Assembly: GCA_009838625.1 (NCBI GenBank)
Contig: VXRG01000109.1
Span: forward strand, 34,077 to 98,076
Direction: 5' to 3'
Source of the DNA: Caldilineaceae bacterium SB0664_bin_27
GTDB taxonomy: Bacteria; Chloroflexota; Anaerolineae; Caldilineales; Caldilineaceae
Length of the DNA stretch: 64,000 nucleotides
In this document: in pieces, positions 52,806-61,172 of the stretch
Layout of the letters: each line of letters begins with the position of its first letter
How positions within the stretch are numbered: position 1 is the first letter of the stretch
Notes under the pieces: generated by a model
The model's database searches: none
Seen by the model: only the letters and a program-made list of their open reading frames with translations
What the model was told of the DNA's origin: nothing
Made by a program: the position numbers and the translations under genes

Positions 52806-55535
52806 TCACGATGGGTCGGGCTCATCATAGTGAACTTCCACGCTGGTGACGCGGGGTGTGCCGCATGCGTTGCTGGCGCCCAGTGCGAGTCTGTACTGCA
52901 CCCAGTGGCCGGGCTTATTCAGGGCACCGGCGGCCTGGGGACTTTCGAACCATGTTGCTTCTCCATCCGGTCCCTGCCAGGCCGCTTCTTCCAAATCCTC
53001 TTCCGCCTCGCTGAATCGCAACTGGGCCTTTACCCAAGCGGGAGACGGCGTTTCTGCTTCCCAAGTTAACCCTGTCACATGTGCGCCTTCGGGCAGTTTG
53101 AATGGGGCGGACTGATAGTATTCCTCGGGGCCGCGGTCGGCGATGCTGTGCGGGCTGACGGCGGTCATTCCGTGCGGACCTGATGTCGGCAGCTGCGTTA
53201 TACGTTCGGCGCTGAAGCCTTCGGGCCCGTTCCACCAGACAGCTGAATGGCCGATGTGGTCGCCCTCCACTTTGTGGTTGGCGACGGCCAGGTCGACCCA
53301 ACCGTTGCCGTTGAAGTCGGCGGCGAGGCAGCCGGACGCGGAGTGCGTGAAGAGGCGCGTACGGTCGTTCGCGGAAAAGCCGCGGCCGGCTCGGTTCCAA
53401 TAGAGGAAGGAGTCGATGTCCCGCTCGCGGCCGTTGTGGTAGGAGCAGATGAAGAGGTCGAGCAGGCCGTCGTTGTTGAAGTCGGCCACGGCCATGGAGT
53501 TGACGGCATTCGCGGGGAGCAGTGTGCGGAGGTCCTCGCGCAGGCCGTCAGGCCCGTTCCAGTAGATGTAGGCAAATGAGTCGTGAGGTCCGTCCTGGGA
53601 GGTGATATGACCGCCGATGATGAGATCGAGGTAGCCGTTGCCTGTCAGGTCGGCGGCGCGTGCGCAGGCGCCGCGCACGACGGAGAGAGGCTGGCAACGG
53701 TCCATGCTGAAGCCTTCGGGTCCACCCCAGAGAATGAAGCTGCGGTCGTAGGCGATCTGGGGGACGACCAGATCGAGCCAGCCGTTGTTGTTGAGATCGG
53801 CGAGGTAGATCCAGCGGGGCTCGTTGTAGAGCTTGCCGTCGTGTTCCAGGCGAATGCGCTGCGGGTTGGCGGTGTCGAAGCAGAGCCCGTTCGCTGAATC
53901 TGCGGCAACGCCGTAGAAGATCAGGAGTTCGGGATTGTCGAAGCCGCAGAAGATCAGGTCGAGATGGCCGTCGTGATTGATGTCGGCGGCACAGACGCCG
54001 TGCGCCCGGTTGGTAGGCAGGATCCAGGTTGGCTTTTCGTCAAAGCCGTCCTGCCCATGGAGATGCAGGTAGGAACCCGGATCGCGGTCAACCGAGTTTT
54101 CCGAGGCGTTGGCGAGGACGATGTCGACGCGGCCGTCGTCGTTGAAATCGCAGCAGAGGGCCTCGACCGCGCCCCAGCCGGGCAACTCCTGCCGCTTCTG
54201 CGGTGAAAAGCCATCCGCTTCGCCAAAGTATATGTAGGGATTGATATTGCCCAGGCGGTTACGGCCGAAATGGTTTACAAAAATTACGTGCGGCCTGGCG
54301 TCGGGGCCGGCTCGCCCCAGCAGGACGCGGCGGGCGTCCTGACAGGGCAGGCGGACCGGCTCGGGGTCGATGCCAGTACGTGAGGCGCGGTAGATTAGCG
54401 AGTCAGCACTGTAGGAATCGGGGGTATGGGTCTGACAGAGGATGACGTCTGCGCAGCCGTTGCCGGACAGGTCGGCGACGGCGACATCGCAGGCGCGGTG
54501 GCTGTTGAGAGGCGTGCGGCGGGTCTCGTCGAATCCCTCCGGGCCACCCCAATAGATCCAGGAGCGTTCACCCTCGTTACAAGTCTCACGGCAGGCGAGC
54601 ACAAGGTCATCGTATCCGTCGCCATTGACGTCGCCGAGGGCCACGGCCAGTGCCTGAGAGCAGTACAGTTCCAAAGGAGGTCCCAAGTGCCGGTCCTTGC
54701 CGACCGGCGCGAGCGAAACGCTGTGCGACCGGGGCAGGAAGAGGTGGGGCAGGCCGTTCAGATGGACGATGCCGGCCAAGGGTTTCGCTTCCTCAACGTG
54801 CTCGGCGTACTGTACTGCCGGCTCTGATGGGCGGGCGCGCTCGGTGTCAGGTTGGTAGAAGACGGTTGCGCGCTCCAGGTTGATGCCATCGGGACCACCC
54901 CAATATACACTTACACCGCCCTCTACTGAACGGACAACCAGGTCGTCAAAACCGTCACCGTCAAGGTCGCCAGCGGTCAGTTGTTCGGCGGCGATGTCCA
55001 GATCTACGAATCTCTGCGGCTCGAAACCCAGTTCGGATTGAGAGTAGAAGCGGAGCGCGCCCTGGCTGGCGAAGGCAAGGGCGGGACGGCCGTTTCCATC
55101 AAAGTCTCCGGCTGCCACCGACTCGCACTCGGGAACGGGGAGCTGCTGCTGGCGCCGTTCGCTCATGCCGTCGGGCGCGCCATAGTAGATGATGGCGTTG
55201 AGGTCGGGCCGGATGCCGTTGTGGCGCATACCCAGGACCAGGTCGTCGTAGCCGTCGTTGTTGAGGTCGGCGACGGCGCCGGTCCATGCGCCTTCGGCCG
55301 GCAATTCGGCGCGGTGGGCGGCACCGAGAGGGTCATCGTAGACGAAGGCCGGAGGGCGTTCCTGATGGTTCTGGCTATTGCAGAAGACCAGGTCCAGGTA
55401 GCCGTTTCCGTTGAGGTCGTACTGGTGGATGCGTTGCAGCACGCCGGCGCGGGAAACGTAGAGGTTCTGGCCTGCGTTGCCGAACTGGCCCTGTCGAAAG
55501 TCTTCGAAGCCGCGGGTGGTCCAAGTATTGGTCAT
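52806..55535 (-). CDS. large VCBS/FG-GAP repeat protein
   Basis: A 909-residue protein built of about 12-14 copies of a ~55-60-residue FG-GAP/VCBS unit, each with a calcium-loop-like DxNxNGxxDLV: DLNGNGYLDLVFCN, DLNNDGYDDLVLGM, DFDGNGRPALAF, DLDGDGFDDLVV, DVNGDGYDDLVLAC, DFNDDGRVDIVLAN, DINHDGHLDLIFCG, DLNNNGWLDLVVPQ, DLTGNGYLDLIIGG, DFNNDGLLDLFICS. Many units also hold IYWGGPEGF or similar. They would form two beta-propellers of seven blades, followed by a ~90-residue C-terminal beta domain (EGAHVTGLTWEAETPSPAW). There is no signal peptide at this start. Known relatives are integrin-like surface proteins; role here unknown. Confidence 0.88.
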   Translation of the reverse strand: MTNTWTTRGFEDFRQGQFGNAGQNLYVSRAGVLQRIHQYDLNGNGYLDLVFCNSQNHQERPPAFVYDDPLGAAHRAELPAEGAWTGAVADLNNDGYDDLVLGMRHNGIRPDLNAIIYYGAPDGMSERRQQQLPVPECESVAAGDFDGNGRPALAFASQGALRFYSQSELGFEPQRFVDLDIAAEQLTAGDLDGDGFDDLVVRSVEGGVSVYWGGPDGINLERATVFYQPDTERARPSEPAVQYAEHVEEAKPLAGIVHLNGLPHLFLPRSHSVSLAPVGKDRHLGPPLELYCSQALAVALGDVNGDGYDDLVLACRETCNEGERSWIYWGGPEGFDETRRTPLNSHRACDVAVADLSGNGCADVILCQTHTPDSYSADSLIYRASRTGIDPEPVRLPCQDARRVLLGRAGPDARPHVIFVNHFGRNRLGNINPYIYFGEADGFSPQKRQELPGWGAVEALCCDFNDDGRVDIVLANASENSVDRDPGSYLHLHGQDGFDEKPTWILPTNRAHGVCAADINHDGHLDLIFCGFDNPELLIFYGVAADSANGLCFDTANPQRIRLEHDGKLYNEPRWIYLADLNNNGWLDLVVPQIAYDRSFILWGGPEGFSMDRCQPLSVVRGACARAADLTGNGYLDLIIGGHITSQDGPHDSFAYIYWNGPDGLREDLRTLLPANAVNSMAVADFNNDGLLDLFICSYHNGRERDIDSFLYWNRAGRGFSANDRTRLFTHSASGCLAADFNGNGWVDLAVANHKVEGDHIGHSAVWWNGPEGFSAERITQLPTSGPHGMTAVSPHSIADRGPEEYYQSAPFKLPEGAHVTGLTWEAETPSPAWVKAQLRFSEAEEDLEEAAWQGPDGEATWFESPQAAGALNKPGHWVQYRLALGASNACGTPRVTSVEVHYDEPDPS

Positions 55536-56207
55536 GGGTTGAGACTGTAAACGGAATGCGGCGCGTTGTCAATCGGAATTTGGATTTGCCCGGTTTTCGG
55601 GACGTCGTGTGTCTTCAGGAAACGGTGTAGTCGCACAAGCGTTTACGAGAGTTTGCAAGTGTTCACGAGAGAATTGCAAGCGTCTACGTGTTTGGGCGAG
55701 CGGGGAAAGTCTTCAGGGCGTTGGGCGGATTGTCTGAACCATGATTGCAGGTGTCTCCAAGCATAGGAGTGGTCATACGAGCGTTTACAAGCGTTTACAA
55801 GAGTTCATAAGCGATCGTAAGCGTCTGAGAGTTTTTGAAATCGACTACACGAAAGATCGAGCGGACAGAACAGACTACATAGAAAATAGCAGCGAACGTC
55901 TGGCAAAGTCAACTCACAAAGACCAGCGAGGCCGAGCCGAAGGCACAGATTCTGAATTCATGTTGACTTCGTAGCCAGTGACGGAGTGAAATTGCATCTG
56001 AAAGATACAAAGCCATAGAAGTTTGACGGTTTGTGAAGGGTAGTTCAGGAGCGAAATGAAAGGAGAGTGATCAGGAGTGAGCGTGCAATGCGGCGGCCCC
56101 GTGAAGTGATACGGACTGGCGGTAGCTGAGCCGAAACAGTTGAGGTAGAATTCGGAGCGCGGTCACCGCAAATCTGTTCAGATTAACGACAGAATCGGGA
56201 GCATCCT
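55536..56207. repeat. intergenic region with degenerate 10-bp tandem repeats
   Basis: About 670 bases between divergent genes. Two clusters show a strict 10-base period: 55639-55689 (GCGTTTACGA, GAGTTTGCAA, GTGTTCACGA, then an 11-base unit and GCGTCTACGT) and 55781-55840 (GCGTTTACAA twice, GAGTTCATAA, GCGATCGTAA, GCGTCTGAGA, GTTTTTGAAA). Consensus is near GMGTTTACAA. Short frames crossing it encode echoes such as TSVYESLQVF and TSVYKRLQEF because 30 bases is ten codons; they lack other support. The clusters might be phased protein sites or a decayed satellite. Confidence 0.65.
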
Positions 56208-56708
56208 ATGGCGGTTCGACAGGTACTTTTACTTGGACATCCGAAGCTGTACGAGGTGTGCGAGCCGGTGCGGCAGGATGAAGTTGAACGCCTGGGGCCG
56301 GTTATCCAGGACCTGCATGACACTTTGTTCGATTTTCGCCGCAAGTACGGTGTCGGCCGTGCGATCGCTGCACCCCAGATCGGGGCAATGAAACGCCTTG
56401 TTTATATGTATGTCTCCTCCCCGACCGTCTTTTTCAATCCGGTTCTTGACCAGCAGAGTGAAGAGATGATCACGATGTGGGACGATTGCATGTGTTTTCC
56501 GGATCTGGTGGTCAAGGTGAGGCGGCACAAGAGGTGCAGGATCAGATTTCTCGACCGGGAATGGCAGGAGCAGACGATGCTGCTGGAAGATGACCTGTCG
56601 GAACTCTTGCAACATGAATGCGATCATCTGGACGGTGTGCTGGCGGTGTCGCGGGCAATAGATGCAGAGTCCTTTGCGCTGCGCAGCCAGATGGAGTTCC
56701 TGGACTGA
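56208..56708 (+). CDS. def: peptide deformylase, divergent
   Basis: A 166-residue deformylase-family protein (removes formyl from nascent N-termini; Fe/Zn enzyme). Motif 1 reads GVGRAIAAPQIG (usually GxGLAAPQ), motif 2 is WDDCMCFPD in place of EGCLS, keeping the metal-binding Cys but losing the Glu-Gly and Ser, and motif 3 is LLQHECDHLDGVL, the HExxH site. The three metal ligands (Cys, two His) and catalytic Glu are therefore present. GGGAGCATCCT precedes the ATG. Because motif 2 is altered, an alternative, non-housekeeping substrate is possible; a second, canonical def gene elsewhere would fit that view. Confidence 0.8.
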   Translation: MAVRQVLLLGHPKLYEVCEPVRQDEVERLGPVIQDLHDTLFDFRRKYGVGRAIAAPQIGAMKRLVYMYVSSPTVFFNPVLDQQSEEMITMWDDCMCFPDLVVKVRRHKRCRIRFLDREWQEQTMLLEDDLSELLQHECDHLDGVLAVSRAIDAESFALRSQMEFLD

Positions 56709-57100
56709 ATAAAGAGCAATGTACTTCAGCGGAATGACCCCCTTGAACGGTCGGCCGTCCTGCAGGCGCGACTTCTATTTGCCCACCTGATTAAGCGATA
56801 CAGCCGCATATAACTCGGAAAGTTCCTACACTAGCGACCCACGGACAGAATACGTCCCTTCGATGTCAGGAGGGGCCGGCTTCACGCGCAGGGAAATACG
56901 ACGCACGCCGGTCTGCATTGAAGGCGCGATAGTGTTAGACTGTCTTTGGAAACCAGGCCAGCGACTTTGCTGGAGATTCAGAACGGGATTCGAGTCCGCT
57001 CCAGAGTTTGCGCGAGGGATAGGCACCGGTTTCCAATAGTGAGTTATCTCAGTTGGACTGAGGTTCTACCAGACGTTGTCAAGAGTCACAGGAGGCGGTC
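56709..57100 (+). other. intergenic region, nothing recognised
   Basis: About 390 bases between the deformylase gene and the aldolase gene. No gene, hairpin with T-run or consensus promoter was found. The 57101 ATG is preceded by AGGAGGCGGTC, so the gene downstream has a normal start; its promoter should be in this stretch. Confidence 0.45.
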
Positions 57101-57826
57101 ATGTCGGACGGCGCGTCATTGAAGCAGCGCATACGCAGAGGGGAGATCGTGATCGGCGTGTCTGCCCCTTTCGACGCCAACAAGAGTCAACTGGAAGAGA
57201 TTCTGAGCAAGGACAGTTACGACTTCCTGTCGGTGGACAGCCAGCATTCGCCCTATAATGAAGAGCGGGTGGTGGAGATCTGCGGGCTGGCTGCGGAGCT
57301 GGGCGTGCCGGTCCAGTTTCGCATCAAGCACACGCGGCACGCCTACCTGATCGGCAACATCCTCGACCTGGGTCCGCTCGGCATCGAAATTCCGATAGTG
57401 GAGGAGGAGGCGACGGTGGATGAAGCGCTCGAAGCCTTCTATTATCCCCAGGTGGGCAGGAGGAGCTGGGGCGGCGCGGCGCGCTATGGGATCGAGGGTC
57501 GCGACGATCGATTGGCGTATGCGGACTGGTGGAACCGTACCGGAATCCTGTGCCTGCAGATGGAGTCGGTACGGGCCGTGACCAACGTGCGGAAACTGGC
57601 CAAACCGGGCGTGGACTGTTTGACCTGGGGCCCGAACGATCTGCTCTATGACCTGGATGCGCATCCGGAGCATCCGTTCAAGACAGTTGATGACTGTGTG
57701 CGCCACGCGCTCAAGCAGTTGGAGGGTGCGGACGCCAAGATCAGCTTCCGGAGCTACTCGCCGGATCTGCGCAACAAGTACATCGATATGGGCGTCACGG
57801 TGCTGATGGAAAGCCCGAGGCCATAG
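57101..57826 (+). CDS. HpcH/HpaI-family aldolase-like protein
   Basis: A 241-residue TIM-barrel protein resembling the HpcH/HpaI class II (metal-dependent) aldolases, which cleave 2-keto-3-deoxy sugar acids to pyruvate and an aldehyde. Supporting blocks: LKQRIRRGEIVIGVSAPFD, YDFLSVDSQHSPYNEERV (base His region), VQFRIKHTRHAYLIGNILDLGPLGIEIPIVE (usually the Glu-x-Asp metal site and GA-GI-VP), CLQMESVRAVTNV and VDCLTWGPNDLLYDL. Some conserved positions are altered (KHTRHAY), so the substrate may differ. It starts a cluster of five same-strand genes to 61015. Confidence 0.75.
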   Translation: MSDGASLKQRIRRGEIVIGVSAPFDANKSQLEEILSKDSYDFLSVDSQHSPYNEERVVEICGLAAELGVPVQFRIKHTRHAYLIGNILDLGPLGIEIPIVEEEATVDEALEAFYYPQVGRRSWGGAARYGIEGRDDRLAYADWWNRTGILCLQMESVRAVTNVRKLAKPGVDCLTWGPNDLLYDLDAHPEHPFKTVDDCVRHALKQLEGADAKISFRSYSPDLRNKYIDMGVTVLMESPRP

Positions 57827-57890
57827 CGCCAGCTTTCAGTTGTACTGCCGGGATGCGGTCGCGAACCGAACCAGTAGAGGAGGACGGGGG

Positions 57891-58748
57891 ATGGCAGGGA
57901 GCCAAGGCGGTTTCGAATACAAGGTAGTTGAGGGGTGGGGCCAGGGAGCGGGCGGCCGCGTTTTCGGCGGGGTGACGCCGGCGGTGGCGACCGACTCGAG
58001 TGACAATGTCTACATTGCCCGGCGCGATCCGCCGGCACTCCTGGTCAATGACCGAGAGGGTAATTTTCTCTCTACTTTGGGCGAGGATCTATTCAAGAAT
58101 CCGCACAGTGTGTGGTTCAACGAGCAGGACCAGATGTACGTGGCTGACGTCGACGACCACACGGTGCGAAAGTTGGACACCGAGGGGAATGTGCTGCTGA
58201 CGCTGGGCACGGCGGACGCGGTCGGCGCGCCAGGGCAGCCGTTCAACGGGCCGACGTGGGCGGTTGAGGCGTCGTGGGGCGATATCTACGTATCCGATGG
58301 CTACGGCCAGTTTCGCGTGCACCGCTTCTCCGCGGACGGGACGCTGCTGCAGTCGTGGGGCGAGGAGGGCACGGGGCCGGGGCAGTTCGCGTTGCCGCAC
58401 GGCCTGCGGGTGGACAGTCGCGGTCGCGTGCTGGTCCTGGACCGCACGAACAGGCGCATGCAGATTTTCGATGCGGAGGGCACGTACATTGGTGAGTGGT
58501 CCGACCTGGACGGGCCCAACGATCTGTACATCGACAGTGACGACAACGTCTATATGGCTGAAGGCAACTACCGTATCAGCGTCTTCGATCTGGATGGCAA
58601 TCTGCTGGCGCGTTGGGGCGAGCAGGGCGAGGCGCCAGGCCAGTTTGCAAATGGCCCGCATGGGATATGGCTGGATTCTCAAGGGGACCTGTACGTGGCG
58701 GAGGTGCCGTTTCTCGACAACCGGCTCCAGAAGTTTACCCGGGGTTGA
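57891..58748 (+). CDS. NHL-repeat six-bladed beta-propeller protein
   Basis: A 285-residue protein with AGAGGAGGACGGGGG before the ATG at 57891; an upstream frame start at 57840 is rejected on that basis. Repeats of the NHL type are clear: GGVTPAVATDSSDNVYIARR, LFKNPHSVWFNEQDQMYVAD, TLGTADAVGAPGQPFNGPTW-like, LLQSWGEEGTGPGQFALPHG, GRVLVLDRTNRRMQIFDAEG and LLARWGEQGEAPGQFANGPH. Related proteins include peptidyl-amidating lyase-like domains and lactonase-like folds; no catalytic residues can be assigned. No signal peptide, so it is probably cytoplasmic. Confidence 0.85.
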   Translation: MAGSQGGFEYKVVEGWGQGAGGRVFGGVTPAVATDSSDNVYIARRDPPALLVNDREGNFLSTLGEDLFKNPHSVWFNEQDQMYVADVDDHTVRKLDTEGNVLLTLGTADAVGAPGQPFNGPTWAVEASWGDIYVSDGYGQFRVHRFSADGTLLQSWGEEGTGPGQFALPHGLRVDSRGRVLVLDRTNRRMQIFDAEGTYIGEWSDLDGPNDLYIDSDDNVYMAEGNYRISVFDLDGNLLARWGEQGEAPGQFANGPHGIWLDSQGDLYVAEVPFLDNRLQKFTRG

Positions 58749-58775
58749 AGGGCGGAGAGACCAAGGGGACGACTC

Positions 58776-59546
58776 ATGCTCAGCGATCAACAGATTGACC
58801 ACTTCGGTACGTTCGGTTTTCTCCTGCTGCCGCAGCTCTTCTCTGCCGACGAGATCGGCGATATGCGTAGCGCGGCAGATGAACTGTGGCGCGAGGAGCG
58901 GGGAGGCGGTCCGGACCAGGGCGAGTACCAGCATATTGCGCCCTTCATTGAGTCGAGCCAAGCTCTCTCCGGGCTCGTGGAAGACGACCGCATCTACCTG
59001 ACGATAGAACGGCTGCTGGGCGCCGGTTTCGTATGGGGCGGATCCGAGGGCAATAAGGGCAGCTTCAATGAGACACAGAGCCACGAGTGGCATTGCGACC
59101 GGCCCGGGGAAGAGGAGCCGGACTATGTGCGCATCAAGGTGATGTTGTACCTGACGTCCACGACGAAAGATGCGGGGGCGCTGCGCGTGATGCCCGGATC
59201 ACATCGAAAGCCGTTTTATGATCAGCTGGAAAGGCTAAACCACATTCAGTCCACGCCGGAAGTAATGCCATTTGGCGTGCCCGGGCCCGATCTGCCCGGC
59301 TGCGCGCTGGAGGTCGAGCCAGGCGACGCTGTCTTCTTCAATCAGTACCTGTATCATGCCGTTTTTGGCAAGCAAACCGACCGGCGTTTCATAGCGCTTA
59401 AGTTTGCCGAGAAGCCGACGCTGGCGCATCACTATGACGGCCTGAGAAAGCATGGCGCTTTTTCATTTCACCGTTCGTTCATGGACCGGACTCGACCGCG
59501 CATCCGGCAGATGACTGAACTGCTGCCGGCGGAGGACTGGCCATGA
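58776..59546 (+). CDS. phytanoyl-CoA dioxygenase family protein
   Basis: A second Fe(II)/2-oxoglutarate oxygenase-like protein (256 residues). DHFGTFGFLLLPQLFSADEI is the family start, His and Asp iron ligands are in SHEWHCDRPGEEE, the turn DAGALRVMPGSHRKPF is conserved, and the distal His is in FNQYLYHAVFGKQ with Arg in TDRRFIALKF. It differs clearly from the one at 43.2 kb. The ATG is preceded by AGGGGACGACTC. Neighbours are an NHL protein, a bicupin and an epimerase-like dehydrogenase, so the substrate may be a small sugar-like or lipid molecule handled by that cluster. Confidence 0.9.
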   Translation: MLSDQQIDHFGTFGFLLLPQLFSADEIGDMRSAADELWREERGGGPDQGEYQHIAPFIESSQALSGLVEDDRIYLTIERLLGAGFVWGGSEGNKGSFNETQSHEWHCDRPGEEEPDYVRIKVMLYLTSTTKDAGALRVMPGSHRKPFYDQLERLNHIQSTPEVMPFGVPGPDLPGCALEVEPGDAVFFNQYLYHAVFGKQTDRRFIALKFAEKPTLAHHYDGLRKHGAFSFHRSFMDRTRPRIRQMTELLPAEDWP

Positions 59547-59586
59547 TGGGGCCACGGGATCAGATGCGGAGGAGGGAGAGCGGACC

Positions 59587-60321
59587 GTGCCGAATGTTGT
59601 GAACTGGCGAGAGGCGCAGCCGGTTATCAGCCATGAGAGCGCGATCGTCTGGAGTTGCCTGCAGCCCAAGCCGGCGCGGGATGACGGCGCCAGGCAGCCG
59701 TCGCAAATCGAGACCCTGGAAAGGCTGGGCGGCCTTACCGTGCACGCGGTCCAGGGGCGCAAGCAGTCGGATTACCACAGACACGAGAATCGCGAGCAGC
59801 TCTACTACATCATCGAAGGCGCGGGCCAGATTCTGTGTGGCGATATTCTGTCGCCGGTGGAGGAGGGCGACATCATCTATCTGCCGTCGGGGCAGTATCA
59901 CCAGCTGTTCAACCCGGCGGAGGCCTGGTTGCTGCACCACGTGATCAATATGCCGGTTGACGGGGACGGCGGCCGCTTGGTGAGTCGCAACTGGCGCGAT
60001 GCGGCGCCGCAGAGCGACGGGCTAGGCGCAGTGCGCTGGCATCTGCTCGGCCCCGAATCGGAGCGAGAGGGAGGCTGCCTGCGCGGTCTGGCTTTCATCG
60101 ACAGGGAGATGGTGCAGCCTCGACGGAGGTCAAAGGAGCGGAACTCCCATAATCTTGAGCAGATTTACTATGTACTCGCAGGGGAAGGCAAACTGGTCGC
60201 TGAAGGCCAGGAGACGGCGGTCCGAGAAGGCGACGCCATTCATCTTCTGCCAGGGACGACCTACCACATATCCAACACAGACAAATCGTGGCTGACTTAC
60301 TTGATCGTCGCCGCGCGCTAG
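59587..60321 (+). CDS. bicupin protein
   Basis: A 244-residue protein of two cupin domains with a GTG start (GGAGGAGGGAGAG upstream). Domain 1 has DYHRHENREQLYYIIEGAGQILCGDIL and GDIIYLPSGQYHQLFNP, the His-x-His/Glu/His metal set of cupins. Domain 2 has NSHNLEQIYYVLAGEGKLV and GDAIHLLPGTTYHISNTDKSW, with Asn instead of His at one ligand. Bicupins include oxalate decarboxylases and sugar isomerase-like proteins, but length and residues do not allow a choice. Placed directly after the oxygenase gene and 11 bases before the next gene. Confidence 0.85.
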   Translation: MPNVVNWREAQPVISHESAIVWSCLQPKPARDDGARQPSQIETLERLGGLTVHAVQGRKQSDYHRHENREQLYYIIEGAGQILCGDILSPVEEGDIIYLPSGQYHQLFNPAEAWLLHHVINMPVDGDGGRLVSRNWRDAAPQSDGLGAVRWHLLGPESEREGGCLRGLAFIDREMVQPRRRSKERNSHNLEQIYYVLAGEGKLVAEGQETAVREGDAIHLLPGTTYHISNTDKSWLTYLIVAAR

Positions 60322-60331
60322 GGAGTTGTTG

Positions 60332-61015
60332 ATGAAAATTCTGATTACGGGCGCTGCCGGGGCGGTCGGCACTGTCCTGGTGAATGGTTTGCGCGACCGC
60401 TACCCATTGCGGGCATTCGACCGCGTGCCGATGCCAGATCTCGAAGACGTTGTCGTAGGTGAATTGACCGATTTTGAGGCAGTGGCCAGGGCCACGCAGG
60501 GCATGGAGGCGGTCGTCCACCTGGCCGGCAACCCGCTGGGATCAGCGCCGTGGGAAGAAATCCTGAACAGTAACATCATCGGGACCTACAACCTGTTCGA
60601 AGCGGCGAGGCAGAGCAATGTGCGCCGCGTGGTCTTCGCGAGCCGCGCCGGGCTTCTGGCTCACTATCCCGAGGATATCACGCGCACAATAGACTTGCCG
60701 CCCCGGCCAGAGAGCTACTACTCGATTAGCAAGGTTTTCGGAGAGAGTCTGTGCTACATGTATGCCAGCCAGTTCGGGCTGGAGTGTGTATCGGTTCGCA
60801 TCGGCAACGTCCGGGCGGACCGGCCGCAGGCGGAGCATCCGCATCACCTCAGCCACGAAGACCTGGTGCGTGTTTTTGAGCGGGCCGTTATACATCCGGA
60901 CGTAGAGTACGAGGTGGTTTTTGGCGTTTCCGGCGGCGACTGGCCGCTTTATGACATGGAACACGGCCGCCGGGCGATCGGATATAGCCCAGAGAACCCA
61001 GGCGAAGACGGCTAG
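60332..61015 (+). CDS. NAD-dependent epimerase/dehydratase (uronate dehydrogenase-like)
   Basis: A 227-residue extended SDR. The ATG at 60332 has GGGAG at good spacing. It starts MKILITGAAGAVGTVLVNGL (GxxGxxG), has VVHLAGNPL, VFASRAGLLAHYP and the YYSISKVFGESL active site with Tyr-x3-Lys. Length and the LRDRYPLRAFDR segment resemble uronate dehydrogenases, which oxidise glucuronate or galacturonate to the aldarate lactone. That would pair well with the HpcH-type aldolase upstream, though a general epimerase role cannot be excluded. It ends the five-gene cluster. Confidence 0.82.
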   Translation: MKILITGAAGAVGTVLVNGLRDRYPLRAFDRVPMPDLEDVVVGELTDFEAVARATQGMEAVVHLAGNPLGSAPWEEILNSNIIGTYNLFEAARQSNVRRVVFASRAGLLAHYPEDITRTIDLPPRPESYYSISKVFGESLCYMYASQFGLECVSVRIGNVRADRPQAEHPHHLSHEDLVRVFERAVIHPDVEYEVVFGVSGGDWPLYDMEHGRRAIGYSPENPGEDG

Positions 61016-61172
61016 CGGAAGCACACAAGACGCCCGGCGCGACCGGCGGGGATATTTTATAAAATCGGATGGGAGTACACAAACGACTGGCAGGAAAAAA
61101 ACAATTGTGTGAACAACCGGATACTCATCCGGAGGGTACGATGAGGCCGGCTTGGGTACGCTTTAAGCGCCA

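Noticed and set aside
55566..55974. Two small + strand frames with repeated TSVY..LQ.F peptides
   Set aside because: The peptide repetition follows automatically from the 10-base DNA repeat; no ribosome binding site and no other support for coding.
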